From Cyanophora paradoxa (lineage: Eukaryota; Glaucocystophyceae; Cyanophorales; Cyanophoraceae), in NCBI GenBank assembly GCA_004431415.1, contig QPMI01000245.1:1-64000 (forward strand): 64,000 nt of DNA, given 5' to 3'. A program made the position numbers and the translations under genes. Positions 10,752 to 21,791 of the stretch are shown one piece after another. The notes under the pieces were generated by a model. It saw only the letters and a list, made by a program, of their open reading frames with translations. It ran no database searches and was not told where the DNA came from. Within the stretch, counting starts at the first letter, position 1; each line of letters starts with the position of its first letter.

Positions 10752-13700
10752 ATGGACGACGACCTGTACGAAGGCTTCACTGCTCCCTCGAGCGAGGTGA
10801 GCTGCCGCTCTTGCGCCCGCTTCTCCTGCTTGGCCGAGCTTCAAAAACGTCTAGCTGCGCCGGGTCCACCGCACGCTCGCACCCGCTGACGCTGCCGGTG
10901 CACCTTGCAGCCCTTTGGCTCTGCATCACTCGCACAGGCGCCTCCAGCAAATGACAACGAGTTTGACTTTGGAGACTCCGGCCAGCAGGGCTTCCAGCCC
11001 GGCTACCAACAACCTGCGTTCCAGCCGCCGGCAGCGATGGGCATGGGCATGGGGATGGTTCCGCCCGGCACAGGCGTGCGGCGCGGGCCGCCCTCGTCGC
11101 TCGGGCGGAGGGCGCCACCGTCCCAGATGGGCGGCGCACAGGAGCCCGCGGCTCGCCCCATGACGTCCGTGAAGGCCGCCGGCTACACATCCCACGGCCG
11201 GCCGGGCGGCGCGGGCTCCAAGTCCTTCGACCCGCTGGGCGGTGCGCCTTGGCCGCGCCCCCGCGCTGGGCGGGCGCCGGCGACTGACGGGGGCGCGCGC
11301 AGCACGGGGCCCCGCGCCTGCGCTGCAGAAGAAGGCGGAGAACAGCCCTGAGGAGCAGGCGAAGGACCTGGAGAAGAAGGTGAACGCGCTGATCGAGGAG
11401 AGCGCCATCGCGAACAAGAGCGGCGAGCTCGGGACGGCGCTGGAGAAGGCGAAGCTGGCGGCGAAGCAGGAGCGCGCGCTCTGCAAGATGCGGGAGCAGG
11501 CGGGCCTGCAGGACCAGATCAACATCGACCTGACGTACTCGGTCTGCTTCAACCTGGCGGTGCAGTTCCACGCGAACGGGCTCTACACGGAGGCCCTCAA
11601 CGCGTACACGGCCATCGTGAAGAACAAGCAGTACGCGCAGTCGGGGCGCCTCCGCGTCAACATGGGGAACATCTACTTCGAGCAGAAGAAGTACCCCAAC
11701 GCCATCAAGATGTACCGAATGGCACTCGACCAGATCCCCAACACGGGGTGCGCCCCGCCCGGCCCCGGCCCGGCCCCGCGGGGCGCGGGGGCGAGCTGGG
11801 GGGCGGGGGCAGGAAGGAGATCCGGGCGAAGATCATGCGGAACATCGGGCACGCGTTCGTGCGGCTCGGGCAGTTCCCCGACGCCATCCAGAGCTACCAG
11901 ATGGTCATGCAGGACCACCCCGACTACTCCACCGGTCCGCTCCCCGCCCCGCACGCGGCTCCCCCTGCGCGCGGCCGACCCTGCGGCCCGCCCGCCCGCC
12001 CCCCGCCGGCAGGCTTCAACCTGCTCCTGTGCTACTTCGCGATGGGCGACAAGAAGCTCATGCGGGAGGTGCGGGGCGACGCGGGGAAGGGGGGCGGGGC
12101 GGGGCTGAGGGGCGGGCGGGCGGGGCGCAGGGCTTCGGGCGGCTGCTGGCGATCAAGCAGATCCCGACCGAGGACGAGCTGGAGCCCGTCGCCGAGGCGC
12201 AGCCGGCCTCGATGGTGGAGGACGGCCTCAAGGAGGAGCTGCGGGAGCGGCAGCGCGAGGCGACCAACTTCATCACGATGGCGGCCAAGCTCATCGCGCC
12301 GGTGATCGGGCGGGACGTGTGGGCCGGCTACGACGACGTGGTGGAGATGCTGAAGGCGGGAGGGCCGCCCTCCATCGCCTCGGAGCTCGAGATGGTCAAG
12401 GCCGTCTCCTTCCTCAAGCGCCGGTGCGCCCCCGCCCCCGTGGCCTGGCCTGGCCCGGCCTGGCCTGACGCGCGGGGCGGGGCCGGGGGGTAGGATGTTC
12501 AAGGAGGCGGAGGAGGCGTTCAAGACGTTCGAGAAGAAGGAGAGCCGGGAGAAGGCGCGCGCCTCGACCAACCTCTCCTTCCTCTACTTCCTCAACGGCG
12601 ACACAAAGAACGCCGAGGCCTACGCAGAGGCGAGTACAGCCAGCCCCGCGCCGCCTTGTTTCGGGCGCGCCTGAGCGGGCGGGCGGGGCGCAGCTGGCGG
12701 TGCGGGAGGACAAGTTCAACGCGCGCGCCCTCGTCAACCGCGGCAACCTCTACTTCCAGGCCCGTTCTTGTCCCCGCCCCGCCCCCGCCCCCGCTCCCGC
12801 CCCCGCTGACGGCCGCGGGCGGGCAGGCGGGGAACCTGTCGCAGGCGCAGCGGCTGTACGCGGACGCGGTGGCCGTCGAGAGCGACTGCATCGAGGCCCT
12901 CTACAACCTCGGTCCGCCCCGCCCGAGCGCTCGGCCCGCCCGGCCTGGGCCGACGGGCGGGGGCGCAGGGCTGGTGAACAAGAAGCAGAACCAGTTCGAC
13001 GAGGCGCTGAGCTGCTTCGAGAAGATCGCCCGCGTCGTCCCCTCCAACGCCGAGGTCGCCTTCCAGGTGCTCCTCCACAGCGGGCGCCCCGCCCGCCCCG
13101 CCCCGCAGCGGGCGCCGCCTCTTAACCGGCCGGGGGCCGGGGGCAGCTGGCGAGCCTGTACGAGATGAAGGGGCGCTACGACAAGGCGGTGAAGCAGCTG
13201 ACGATCCTCACGGGCCTGGTGCCCCAGGATGCCGGCGTGCTGCACAAGCTGGGCACGCTCTTCGCGCACGAGGAGGCCGACTCGGACGCGCTGCACTACC
13301 ACATGGAGTCGTACCGCTACTACCCCGCCAACATGGACGTCGTCTCCTGGCTCGGCGCCTACTTCGTCAAGAACGAGGCGCGCCCCGCCGACTGCAAGCG
13401 CTGATGGGCGTTGCCTGATGATGCGTTGCCCCCGCCACACCGCGCAGGCGTACGAGCAGGCGATGAAGTTCTTCGAGCGTGCGGCGCAGATCCAGCCCAA
13501 GGAGGCCAAGTGGCGCCTCATGGTCGCCTCGTGCCACCGGCGGATCGGGCAGTACCAGCAGGCGCTGCGCATCTACAAGGCGATCCACCTCGAGGACCCG
13601 CAGAACGTCGAGTGCATCCGCTACCTCCTCCACCTCTGCCGCGAGCAGGGCCAGAAGGCCGAGGCCGACGAGTACGAGCGCAAGCTCCGCGCCGCCGAGG

Positions 13701-14069
13701 CCGCCCGCGCCGCCGCCGCCGCCGCCCCGCGCCGCCCCGCCATCGACGACGACGACGACGGGCCCTCCGCGCCGGCCGCGCCCCCGCCCCGGGCGACCTC
13801 GGCCGGCTTCGACGACGGCCTCAACGCGATGGCGGGACCGCGGCGGCCGCCGCCCATCCAGGACCCGGACCGCGACTACGGGGCCGGCCTCGAGACGCCC
13901 CCCGCGAAGAAGAAGAACATCAAGATGAAGGCGCGCGCCGGCCGGCCCGCCTCCTGCTTGCTCCCGCGCCTGCGCAGGCCAGCAGCTGACGGAGGGCGGG
14001 GGTGCGCAGAAGCAGGAGGACGACGACTTCAACGACATGGAGCTCGACGACAACCTCCTCCCCATGTAG
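10752..14069 (+). CDS. IFT88: Intraflagellar transport protein IFT88 (TPR protein of IFT-B)
   Basis: Core IFT-B subunit needed to assemble cilia and flagella. The start MDDDLYEGFTAP at 10752 leads into a Gly/Met/Pro-rich disordered N-terminus. The family-typical RPMTSVKAAGYTS follows (about 11,157), then a long series of tetratricopeptide repeats from about 11,370 to 13,690, such as ALNAYTAIVKN, RVNMGNIYFEQKKYPNAIKMY, NIGHAFVRLGQFPDAIQSYQ, YDKAVKQLTILTGLVPQDAGVLHKLG and QYQQALRIYKAIHLEDP. After the TPRs comes an Ala/Asp-rich tail, then an acidic end DDDFNDMELDDNLLPM with TAG at 14067-14069. There are around a dozen short introns. Length, order and the acidic C-terminus all match IFT88 from other ciliates and algae as I know the family. 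Its presence indicates a flagellated stage. Confidence 0.9.
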
Positions 14070-14854
14070 CCCCCCGCCCCGCCCCTCCCGCCCCGCCCGC
14101 CCACCTTCCCGCCCCACTTCCCGCCCCCTCCCCCCGTCCCCCACCTCCCCATCTCTGTACAAACCGCGACAATGCACGCTCCGCACGTGCCGCCTAGCCA
14201 GATGCGCATGTGCAGGCTCGGAACGAGGCGGGGGGTTTCGGTGGAGCGCCCGCCCCTTTACCGGCCCCCTCTCAGAGTCTCGCTTCCTCTTGGCCTCCCA
14301 GCTCTTCACATGCAAACCGCGGCCGAGGTATGCCGCGATACCGCGCTCCACATATACGCATGTACGTATACCGCCCGGCGAGCTGCAGCTGCGGACTGCG
14401 GCAGGCGCAGCTAGGCCCTAGCTCGTGTTCGCAGGCCCGAGCTCGCGATCGGGAATCTTTAATTTGGTGGTATTCGAGGATCTCAAATCACACGACAGGA
14501 TACCGCACAACAGCTCAGCGGCTAGCGCTGCAAGCGCAGGCTCTGAGATTCTAACTGAAATGCCAGACTCTGAGACTGGCACTGAGCGTCGACTCGACCT
14601 GCCTGGAGGGCAGATCCTGCCGCAATAACTCGGCCCCAATAAGTACGATAACGTTAACTAATTCTAAGCCCAGCAAACACAAACTAGCTACTTGATAGAA
14701 TTCGAAAATATTGAATACTGTTAGCACCGCAGCACTATACAACACGAAGGTTCGAACGGTTTGAATGAAAGCAAGACTGCGCATACTGGCAAGGCTCGCA
14801 AAGATGATATGCAACGACACTATACTATGGCACCGGGGCGGCGGCGCGCGCCCC
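14070..14854. other. Intergenic region between convergent 3' ends
   Basis: A C-rich 3' flank of IFT88 (14,070-14,160), then palindrome-rich sequence (ACATATACGCATGTACGTATA near 14,350) and an AT-richer stretch at about 14,630-14,770. No gene is supported. Confidence 0.5.
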
Positions 14855-15645
14855 TCAGTGGTGGCCGGCGCCGGCGGCTGCGGGCGCGCCAGGCGCGGCG
14901 GGCTTGGCGGGGGCGTGAATCAGGCAGCGCTGGAAGATGAAGTTCGCGTCGGAGTGCTTGTTGGAGCTGAGGATGATGTCTTTTTGCCTGCGGCCTGCGC
15001 GCGCGCCGCCGCCGCCGCGTCGGGCGCGGCGCGAGGGCCGGTTACTGGGGCTCCGCGCGGACCGTTGTGCCCCGTGAGGAGGTCGACGACGGGCGCGCTG
15101 AGGCTGCGCTTGATCCCGACCTTGCGCTCCTTGTAGTTCGCCGTGATTTTGATCGTCCAGACCCCGTCCTTCTCGTCCATATGCGCCGACATCACGTCTG
15201 CCGCAGGAGCGTCAGCCGCTCGGCTTTCCAGCGAACCGGGAGTGGGGAATGGAGCGCGGGGGAGGGCGGAATAAGGGAGGGCGGAAGCCAACGCGGGCGA
15301 AGGGCGGGAGGGGCGCGCTCGCCCGCCACCGCGGCAGCAAGAGCCAAGTCCAGCTAAGGCCCAGGAGCTCCGGGGAGTGAGGGCGAGCAAGTCGCACCCT
15401 GGAAACTGACGATAAGGCGCACACCCTGCGCACGGACGATCAGGCACACGGCCAGCGCATGAGCGCGGGCGAATTCGAAGACGCACCCCGTCCTCCTTGA
15501 GCTGCCAGAGCGCGTCATCATCAATGAACGCTTGCTCCTGGTGCCATTTCGGATTCATGCCGCGGAACTCGGACACGAAGAACTGGATCTTGCCCTCCGG
15601 ATTGGGACTGCACGCGCGCGCCGAGTCAGAAAACAGCCGGAGCAT
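14855..15645 (-). CDS. Hypothetical small protein, three visible exons (5' end uncertain)
   Basis: Unrecognised. Three exons are coherent on the minus strand. The first contains EGKIQFFVSEFRGMNPKWH and DDDALWQLKEDGV (about 15,608-15,490). The second contains MDEKDGVWTIKITANYKER through SAPVVDLLTG (about 15,205-15,070). The third starts after a CAG acceptor near 15,000 and contains KDIILSSNKHSDANFIF, ending in an Ala/Pro/Gly tail and TGA at 14855-14857. An in-frame ATG exists at 15645, but the stretch between it and the first exon ends in a CTGAC...TGCAG acceptor pattern. The true start therefore probably lies in a further upstream exon that I cannot identify. No signal peptide or membrane segment is seen. 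Confidence 0.5.
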
Positions 15646-16411
15646 GCAGGCCGAGCTCGGGCGCTGCAGAATAACTAGCTATCTTTGAGAGTCGAGACGC
15701 GGCCCCAGCTATCTCGCAGAGAGCGAGGGAGAGAGAGGTCGACGGGAGAACTGGTGCGAGCCCGCGCGCCCCTCATTCGAGCGGGGTGCGCACGGATTTG
15801 GCGTGGAAGAGCGCGGGCTGATGGCCCCAGCGACGGGACTGCCACTGAGTTCGCGGTGCATTGCTGCGGGATGTGCTCCGAGTGCCGGAAAGGTCAAGCA
15901 AGCTGCGTCGCGAGCTGCCGGGTATTCTAGCTAAGCGAAGCTCTTTTTACGAAGAATAATGCCCCCAAAATGCAGCGCACGCTGGCCCGGCTGCTTCCCG
16001 AAAACCTCTGTGCGTGTGAAGCGTGTTACGCGCGTCTTTCGTGACGGGCGAGGGGCGAGGCGGCCATCGCAGCACACCGCACGCTCACCTTTGAGTCTAC
16101 AATGAGTTCACAAGGGTAGCTACGCAAGCGCGACCGAACCGGAACGCTGGATGGTGCAGTCCCTGAGGGGGGCAGGAGGGGGCGGGGGGTAGTGGTCTTT
16201 GGCTGCCGAACCGGCGCTTGACCGTCGCGATCGGTCGACGGTTGGGCACTGGGCAGCCTGGCAGCAGCGCTAGCGCTGATCATCGCAGCGCTGCCAGGCT
16301 GGCACCCATGGGCGGCGGCACCGCAGCCGCGCAGTGCGAACTTGCCGCATGCTTTCTGTGGTTCAACACTGCATTTCGAATCCGACGATCCCGGGGGGCC
16401 GAGGGGGCGGC
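15646..16411. other. Intergenic region, possibly hiding a first exon
   Basis: Contains scattered short frames on both strands. It may hold the first exon of the minus-strand gene ending at 14855. A candidate is the short MAASPLARHERRA frame near 16,065-16,027, which is only a guess. Confidence 0.35.
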
Positions 16412-19174
16412 CTATGCGGGCGGGGGCGCCTGCCCCGGGGGCGGGGCGGGGCGGGGCCGGGGGGCCGGGTGCGGGGCATGCGGACGAGGCCCATGGACTC
16501 GGCCTGCCGCCGCGCCAGCTCCACGAACTCCTCCTGCGCCCCCGCCGGCCCCGCGCATCAGCGGCGCGCCTGGCGGCGGGCTCGAGGCCGGGCGCGTGTG
16601 CACGGGGACGCTCTGCTCGATCATGCTCTCCCGGAAGTCCATCTTGTCCTGCGCATGCCCGCCCCCGCCTCAGCGGGGCCGTGGGGAGGGCGGGAGGGGG
16701 CGGGGAGGGGGCGGGCCTCGCGCATGCGGGCGACGACCTCGGCGGCGCGGCTCGTCGCCCCCGCCCGCACGCACGCCACGAAGAGCGTCGTCATCGTCAC
16801 CTGCGCCCCGGGCCCGGCGCTCGAGCCCGGCGCCGGCGCTGGGCCGGGGCGGGGCGCGCACGTCGCTGGGGGCCACGCCGGCCGCCTCCATCTCGTCCAC
16901 CACCTGCGCCGCCGCCGTCAGCGCCGGCGGGCGGCGCGGGGCCGCGCGGGGCCGCGCGCGCCTGGAAGCTCGTGTTGATCTTCCCGGCGGCCGCGTAGCG
17001 CTGCGCGGGCGTGCAGCCGGTCAGTGGGGCGGGGCGGAGTGCAGCGCGGGCGCATGCGGGGCGCCTGGATGAGGGCGGAGGCGATGATGTTGTAGGCGAC
17101 GGCGGACTGCAGGCCCCGCCCCTTCATCTCCTCCACCGCCCCCACCGCCTGCACGCAGTGCGAGTCAGGCCCGGGCGGGGGCGGGGGCGGGAAGGAAGGG
17201 GGCGGCGGGCGGGCGGGCCTTCTTCATCTCGCCGCACTCGACGGCGGTGTGGACGAGGGCGGTGAGGAGGTGCGTGTCGGGCTCGGCGCCGGCCTCGCGG
17301 CACAGCTCCACGAGCGACTCCGCCGCGTCCATCCGCCCCAGCGGCGACACCGCCCGCACCAGCTGCCCCCGCCCGTGAGGGGCGGGGCGCCGGCGGGGGC
17401 GCGCCCGGCGGCTCGCTCGCCTCGGTCGCGACGTAGCGGAGGGCCCGCGGGTCGCCCCCGAACCGCCGCGCGTCTGCCGGGGTACGGCGGGTCAGCCATG
17501 TGAGCTCCAGCGGGGCGGGGGTACGGGGGCGGGCGCGCCGCGGAAGGTCTCGAGGCAGAGGGGTACGTCCTCGGCCTCCAGCGCAGCCAGGCACGCCCAC
17601 CGCACCGCCCCCTGCGTCATGTAAATATAGGCGCGCTCGGCGCGGCGGGGGTGCGGGATCTCCGGCGCGCCTGCGGCCAGGGCACGCCGGCGAGGGTGGC
17701 GAGGGCGAGCGCGCGCCGCGCCCCCTGAGCGTCCCCGGCCGTCGCGTACCCCTCCGCGAGCCTGCGCGGGGCGCGCCTCGGACCCGCGGACCGGAGGCCG
17801 GGAGGGAGGGGTACGGCACGCACGCGGAGAAGGAGGCCGGGGTGGGCGTGAGGGGCGCCCCGTCCTCCCCGGACCCCACCTCGCCTGCCGCCCCCCGCCC
17901 TCAGCGGCGCGGGCGGGGGGGCCGGCGGGCAGGCCGCGGGGGGTACCCTTCAGGATCGACTCCAGCAGGGCGGCGGCGCGCGCGGGGTCGGAAGCCGCGC
18001 AGCACGCCTGCGGCGAAAGCGCGGGGTTGGGGCGGGCCGGCGGGAGGCGAAGGGGGCCAGTGCGGGGCGGGGGCGGGCCTTGACGAGGGTCTCGTAGGTG
18101 CTGGGGGCGGGGGCGCCGAGCCCGCGGGCCTCCATGCCCTCCACCAGCGCAAACGCCTCCTCCAGCTCCCCCGCCGCCCCGTGCCCCAGCACCAGGTGCC
18201 TGCCCGCCCCGCCCGTCAGCGCCCACGCGGGAGGGAGGGGGCGGGGCCCCGGGCGTGCGCGCCGGACGATGGTGCGGTTGGCTTCGAGGCCGCGGGCGCG
18301 CATCTCCTCCAGCACTGCCTGTGCTTCCCGCACCTGCCCTTGCCCCGCCAGCGACCCGATCGCCTCCATCTGCGCCCCCGCTCAGGGAGGCCCCCCGGCC
18401 CCCCGCCGGCCGGCGGGCTGCGGCATCGCGCACGTATGTCACGACGTTTGCGGGTACGTTGAAGCGCTTCATCTCGTCGAGCAGCGCCAGGGAGGCCTGC
18501 GGGGGCGCTCGGGAGGGGCGGGGCGGCGGCGCGCGCTCGGGGGGGCGGGGGCTGCGCGCCCTCCAGCTGCGCTTTCCGAAGGTCTGTATCGCCTTGTTGT
18601 ACCGCGCCTGCCACTCCAGTTCCTCGCCGCCGCCCGCCTCCCGCACCTTCGCAGCCGCCGCCTCGGAGAGCTCCGGCAGCTGGAAGTTTGACCTGCGCTC
18701 GGGGCCGCCTCGCGTCCGGCCGGCGGCGCGCGGCGGGCGGGATCGCTCTCGCCTGTGCTTCCCAACCTCTGTCCCCGTCGGCTCCGGCCGCATACGTGGC
18801 TGCCACTCCTCCTGGTCGGCCGAGGGGCCATTGAAGCCCCGCCGATCCCGATCGCCACCGCGCGGCGGGCCGCGCGGGCGACGCTCGGGCGCTGCCGGAG
18901 AGTTGGAAGGGAAGGCCGCTAGTCCGCCAAAGGTCCGCAGCGTCGTCTCGAACTCGGGTCGGGAGCTCGAGTAGGATTCTTCGGGGCCGGCGCTGCGGCG
19001 CCTGGGCCCTGGTGCATCCGTGCGGCGCGGCGCCCGCCTGGGACGGTCTTCGCATGCAATCTTCAGGGGTGCGGCTGGCTGCGCATCTCGCTGCGCTGGC
19101 CTTCGGGCGCTCTTAAGCGGGGCGGCCTGCTGCCGCGCGCGCAGCGCCTGCCCGAAGAAGCTGGCGGCGAACAT
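16412..19174 (-). CDS. Pentatricopeptide repeat (PPR) protein
   Basis: Helical-repeat RNA-binding protein; the family usually acts on organellar transcripts. The ATG at 19174 begins MFAASFFGQALRARQ, an Arg/Ala-rich start consistent with an organelle transit peptide. About 180 residues of disordered Arg/Pro-rich sequence follow. PPR-like helix pairs include ASLALLDEMKRFNVPANVVTY (about 18,500-18,430), MEAIGSLAGQGQVREAQAVL (about 18,370), EEAFALVEGMEARGLG (about 18,150), AAESLVELCREAGAEPD (about 17,320), AVAYNIIASALIQA (about 17,090), QVVDEMEAAGVAPSD (about 16,905) and TLFVACVRAGATSRAAEVV (about 16,790). The last small exon ends APPPA with TAG at 16412-16414. There are many short introns. No DYW or SMR domain is visible at the C-terminus. 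Confidence 0.78.
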
Positions 19175-19361
19175 CGATCGGCTCCGTCTCGATCTAGCTT
19201 GCAGCGGAAGCGCGGCCGAGATTCTGGGGGTACTACGGTACGAGCGTCAGACCCCTCCCGAAAGAAAGCACAAAAACTCATCCCCAAAGCAAGCGAGGCT
19301 GCATTAGAGCCTGCGAGCAGCGCGTGGAGCGCCCCTAGCAGCCGCCGGGGGCGCCGGACCG
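19175..19361. promoter_or_regulatory. Shared upstream region of divergent PPR gene and unknown gene
   Basis: 187 bp between the two start codons. No recognisable core-promoter element is seen. Bidirectional use is inferred from the arrangement. Confidence 0.35.
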
Positions 19362-20819
19362 ATGCAGTACCTCAACTTCGCCAGGTGCGGCCCTATTGAG
19401 CCAGTCACGGGTGGCGTGGCCTCTGCTGGCCTCGTAGCTAAGGAAGGACGCCGCTGCGGCAGTCCCCGCGGCTTCTTAGAGAGCCACCGCCGCTGCTGCA
19501 AGTTCTGTGGTGTTTGCGCAGCTGACGCGGCCGCGCAGGAGGACGCCGGTCCTGGCTGAGGGCGAAGACATCCATGTGATCCGCTGGACCGAGGCCGGGG
19601 AGCGGCGGGCCTTAGCCGTCGACCCCCACACGCGCCGGCAGCAGCTGCGCAGCGCCAGCGCCGCCAGGCCGCCCCCGCCCGCCTCCGCCTCCGCCTCCGC
19701 CGCGCTGGCTAGCCCCGACCTCCCGCCCCGCGTCCCGCCGCTGCCGCTGGGCGGCACCCGCCCGCCGTCCGCCCCGCCGCCCCCGCCTCGCACCGCCTCC
19801 CCTCGGCGAGCTCCTCCCGCCCGCCCTCTGCGCCCTACGCCTGGCCCTACGGGCCCCCGACGGAGCGGCCGCACTCCGAGCCGGGCTCTGCCCGACCTCG
19901 CGGTGCGCCCGGCCGCGCCCCGGCCCCGGCCCGGCCCCGCTGACCGGCTCGCCGCGAGCGCAGCGCCGCGCCCGCCGACGGCGGCGGAGCGGCCGGCGAC
20001 GGCGCGGCCGGCGTCGTCGTCGTCTTCGGGGGCTGGCGGGGCGGCGGGGCAGCGCGCCGGCGCTGCACGGGGTCCGCGTGGAGCCGTGTCGCCTGAGCGC
20101 CGAGGAGGCCCGCCTCGCGCCCTTCGCCACCACGGGCGACCACGGCCTCCGCTTCGCCGTCCCCAGGGCCCGCCCCGCCCCGCCCCGCTCCGGCCCCGGC
20201 CCGGCTTTGCCACCCTCTGACTCGAGGCGGCGCAGGTGCACACGGCGCAGTGGCCGGCGGCGGCGACGCCGCGGGCGGCGCAGCTGCTCTCCTCCGCGCG
20301 CTCGGGGAAGCGATCGCAGCACCCGGACCCCGCCAAGGCCCCCTTCCTCGGCCTCGGCGGCGCCGGCGCCCGGCCCCGATCCCCTACGCCCCGTCCGGCC
20401 CTCCACCGCCCCGCCTGCCGGCCCCGCACCGCCCCGACCGCAGCCCCCGCCCTGCACCACCCTCCGCGCCCTCCCCGCCGCCGTCCCCCCGCAGCCCGCC
20501 CCACGTCTGGTCCCCTCCCCGCCCCCGAAGAGGCGCCGCCGGCGTCCCCCCGCCCTCGCCCGGGCCCCTCGCGGCGGCGCCGCCGCTGGAGCGGGCGGCT
20601 TCGCCGGCGCTGGAGCGGCGGCCGGCGTCGCCGGCGAACGAGGAGGAGCGGGTGCCGGACGACATCGTGGCCGCTCTGCGCGCCTTCGCGCCCCGCGCCT
20701 CCGGCGACGCCCCCGCCGCCCCTGCGGCCGACCTCGCCGCCTACGAGCGCGCCATGGGGCTCCTGGAGTCGGTGCGCGCCCTGCGCCCCAAGTTCCGCTG
20801 GATCCGCCGCAAGATATAG
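19362..20819 (+). CDS. Hypothetical proline/alanine-rich protein
   Basis: Not recognised. The most coherent reading starts MQYLNFA (19362), skips an intron starting GTGCGG, and continues as VVFAQLTRPRRRTPVLAEGEDIH (about 19,507-19,600). It then passes a long low-complexity Pro/Ala/Arg region to EEARLAPFATTGDHGLRFAVP (about 20,098-20,165), a further exon opening VHTAQWP (about 20,236), and a C-terminal exon with ERVPDDIVAALRAFAP and KFRWIRRKI before TAG at 20817-20819. The disordered middle makes exon choice there unreliable. The two ends look like real coding sequence. It lies divergent to the PPR gene. Confidence 0.5.
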
Positions 20820-21791
20820 CACCCCGTGGCCAGCGGGTTCTTGCGCTGTACAATCTGCCCAGAAGCATGTGCTTTTGCAGCTTGCGGTCCGACGGTCAGC
20901 AAGGCTGGGCCCAGCGCGGCTTGGGCTTCGGGAGGCCGAGCTGCAGAACACCGCGCCCGCCAAGAAGCGTCGGTGGAGGAGCGCAGCACGGCGGACGGGC
21001 GGCGGAGCTCGCGATTGCGCATGCGATCATAGATCTAGAGTGACACAGACTCGCGTATACGTATACGTACGTACCAAGTGAACGTGGTCAATCCGCCAAG
21101 CAGGGCACATTGGTACACCCGCGCGCTAGAAGGAGGCGGGCTAACGTTAACGCTGCACTGCGCATATGCATGCGGCAGATGCGCGCGCTGCGGCGGCGGC
21201 CGCGGAGGCGCGCGCGCGCGCATGCGCATGCACGCGCGGCCGCGGCCGCAGTGCGCATACGCTTCGAATTCGCGCGCGCGCATGCGCATGTGGAACGTGG
21301 CGAGCACGCGTACGCGCGATTCGCGGCGCGAACTCGCAGACAAAAGAAGCTTGAAGAGCGGACGCGGCACGAAGCTAGGCACTACAGCTACGGCAGGCGC
21401 GCGCATGCGCAGGCCGCGGCCGTTACCGCGGGGACCGTTGGGGACCTTGCAATTGGGGTGCGCCCCGGGACCGTTGGGGTGCGCGGCACTGAGCGCCGGG
21501 GATCGGCGTCAACACCCGAAGACCGGTGCTGATGCAGGAGACGTCGCGGGAGCCCCGAAATGAGGCGATGGCGCAATTGCTGCGTGACATCGGGCCTCTC
21601 ATCGGAACCGTACCCCCCTGACCGATCGACCGCGATCGAAATCTTGGGCTCGTTCGTCGCGGGAGCACACTCGGCTGTGGAGAGTTCGTTCAGCTACGCT
21701 AGCCAGCATCCATTCCGCAGCAGACCAGCCCACATTTAGGTGCGCGCGGACTCGTCATCGGCCGACGATCCGCTCACTTGCGCGCAGAACC
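20820..21791. other. Intergenic region, dense in palindromic words
   Basis: From 21,040 to 21,420 the DNA is nearly a mosaic of self-complementary words: CGTATACGTATACGTACGTA, GCGCATATGCATGC, GCGCGCATGCGCATGC, GCGGCCGCGGCCGC, TTCGAATTCG. Frames on both strands are open but of repetitive His/Arg/Ala composition. No gene is supported. Confidence 0.6.

Noticed and set aside
20820-21600. CRISPR-like or tandem repeat array
   Set aside because: The repeats are overlapping palindromic words without constant spacers or unit length, and the genome is eukaryotic.
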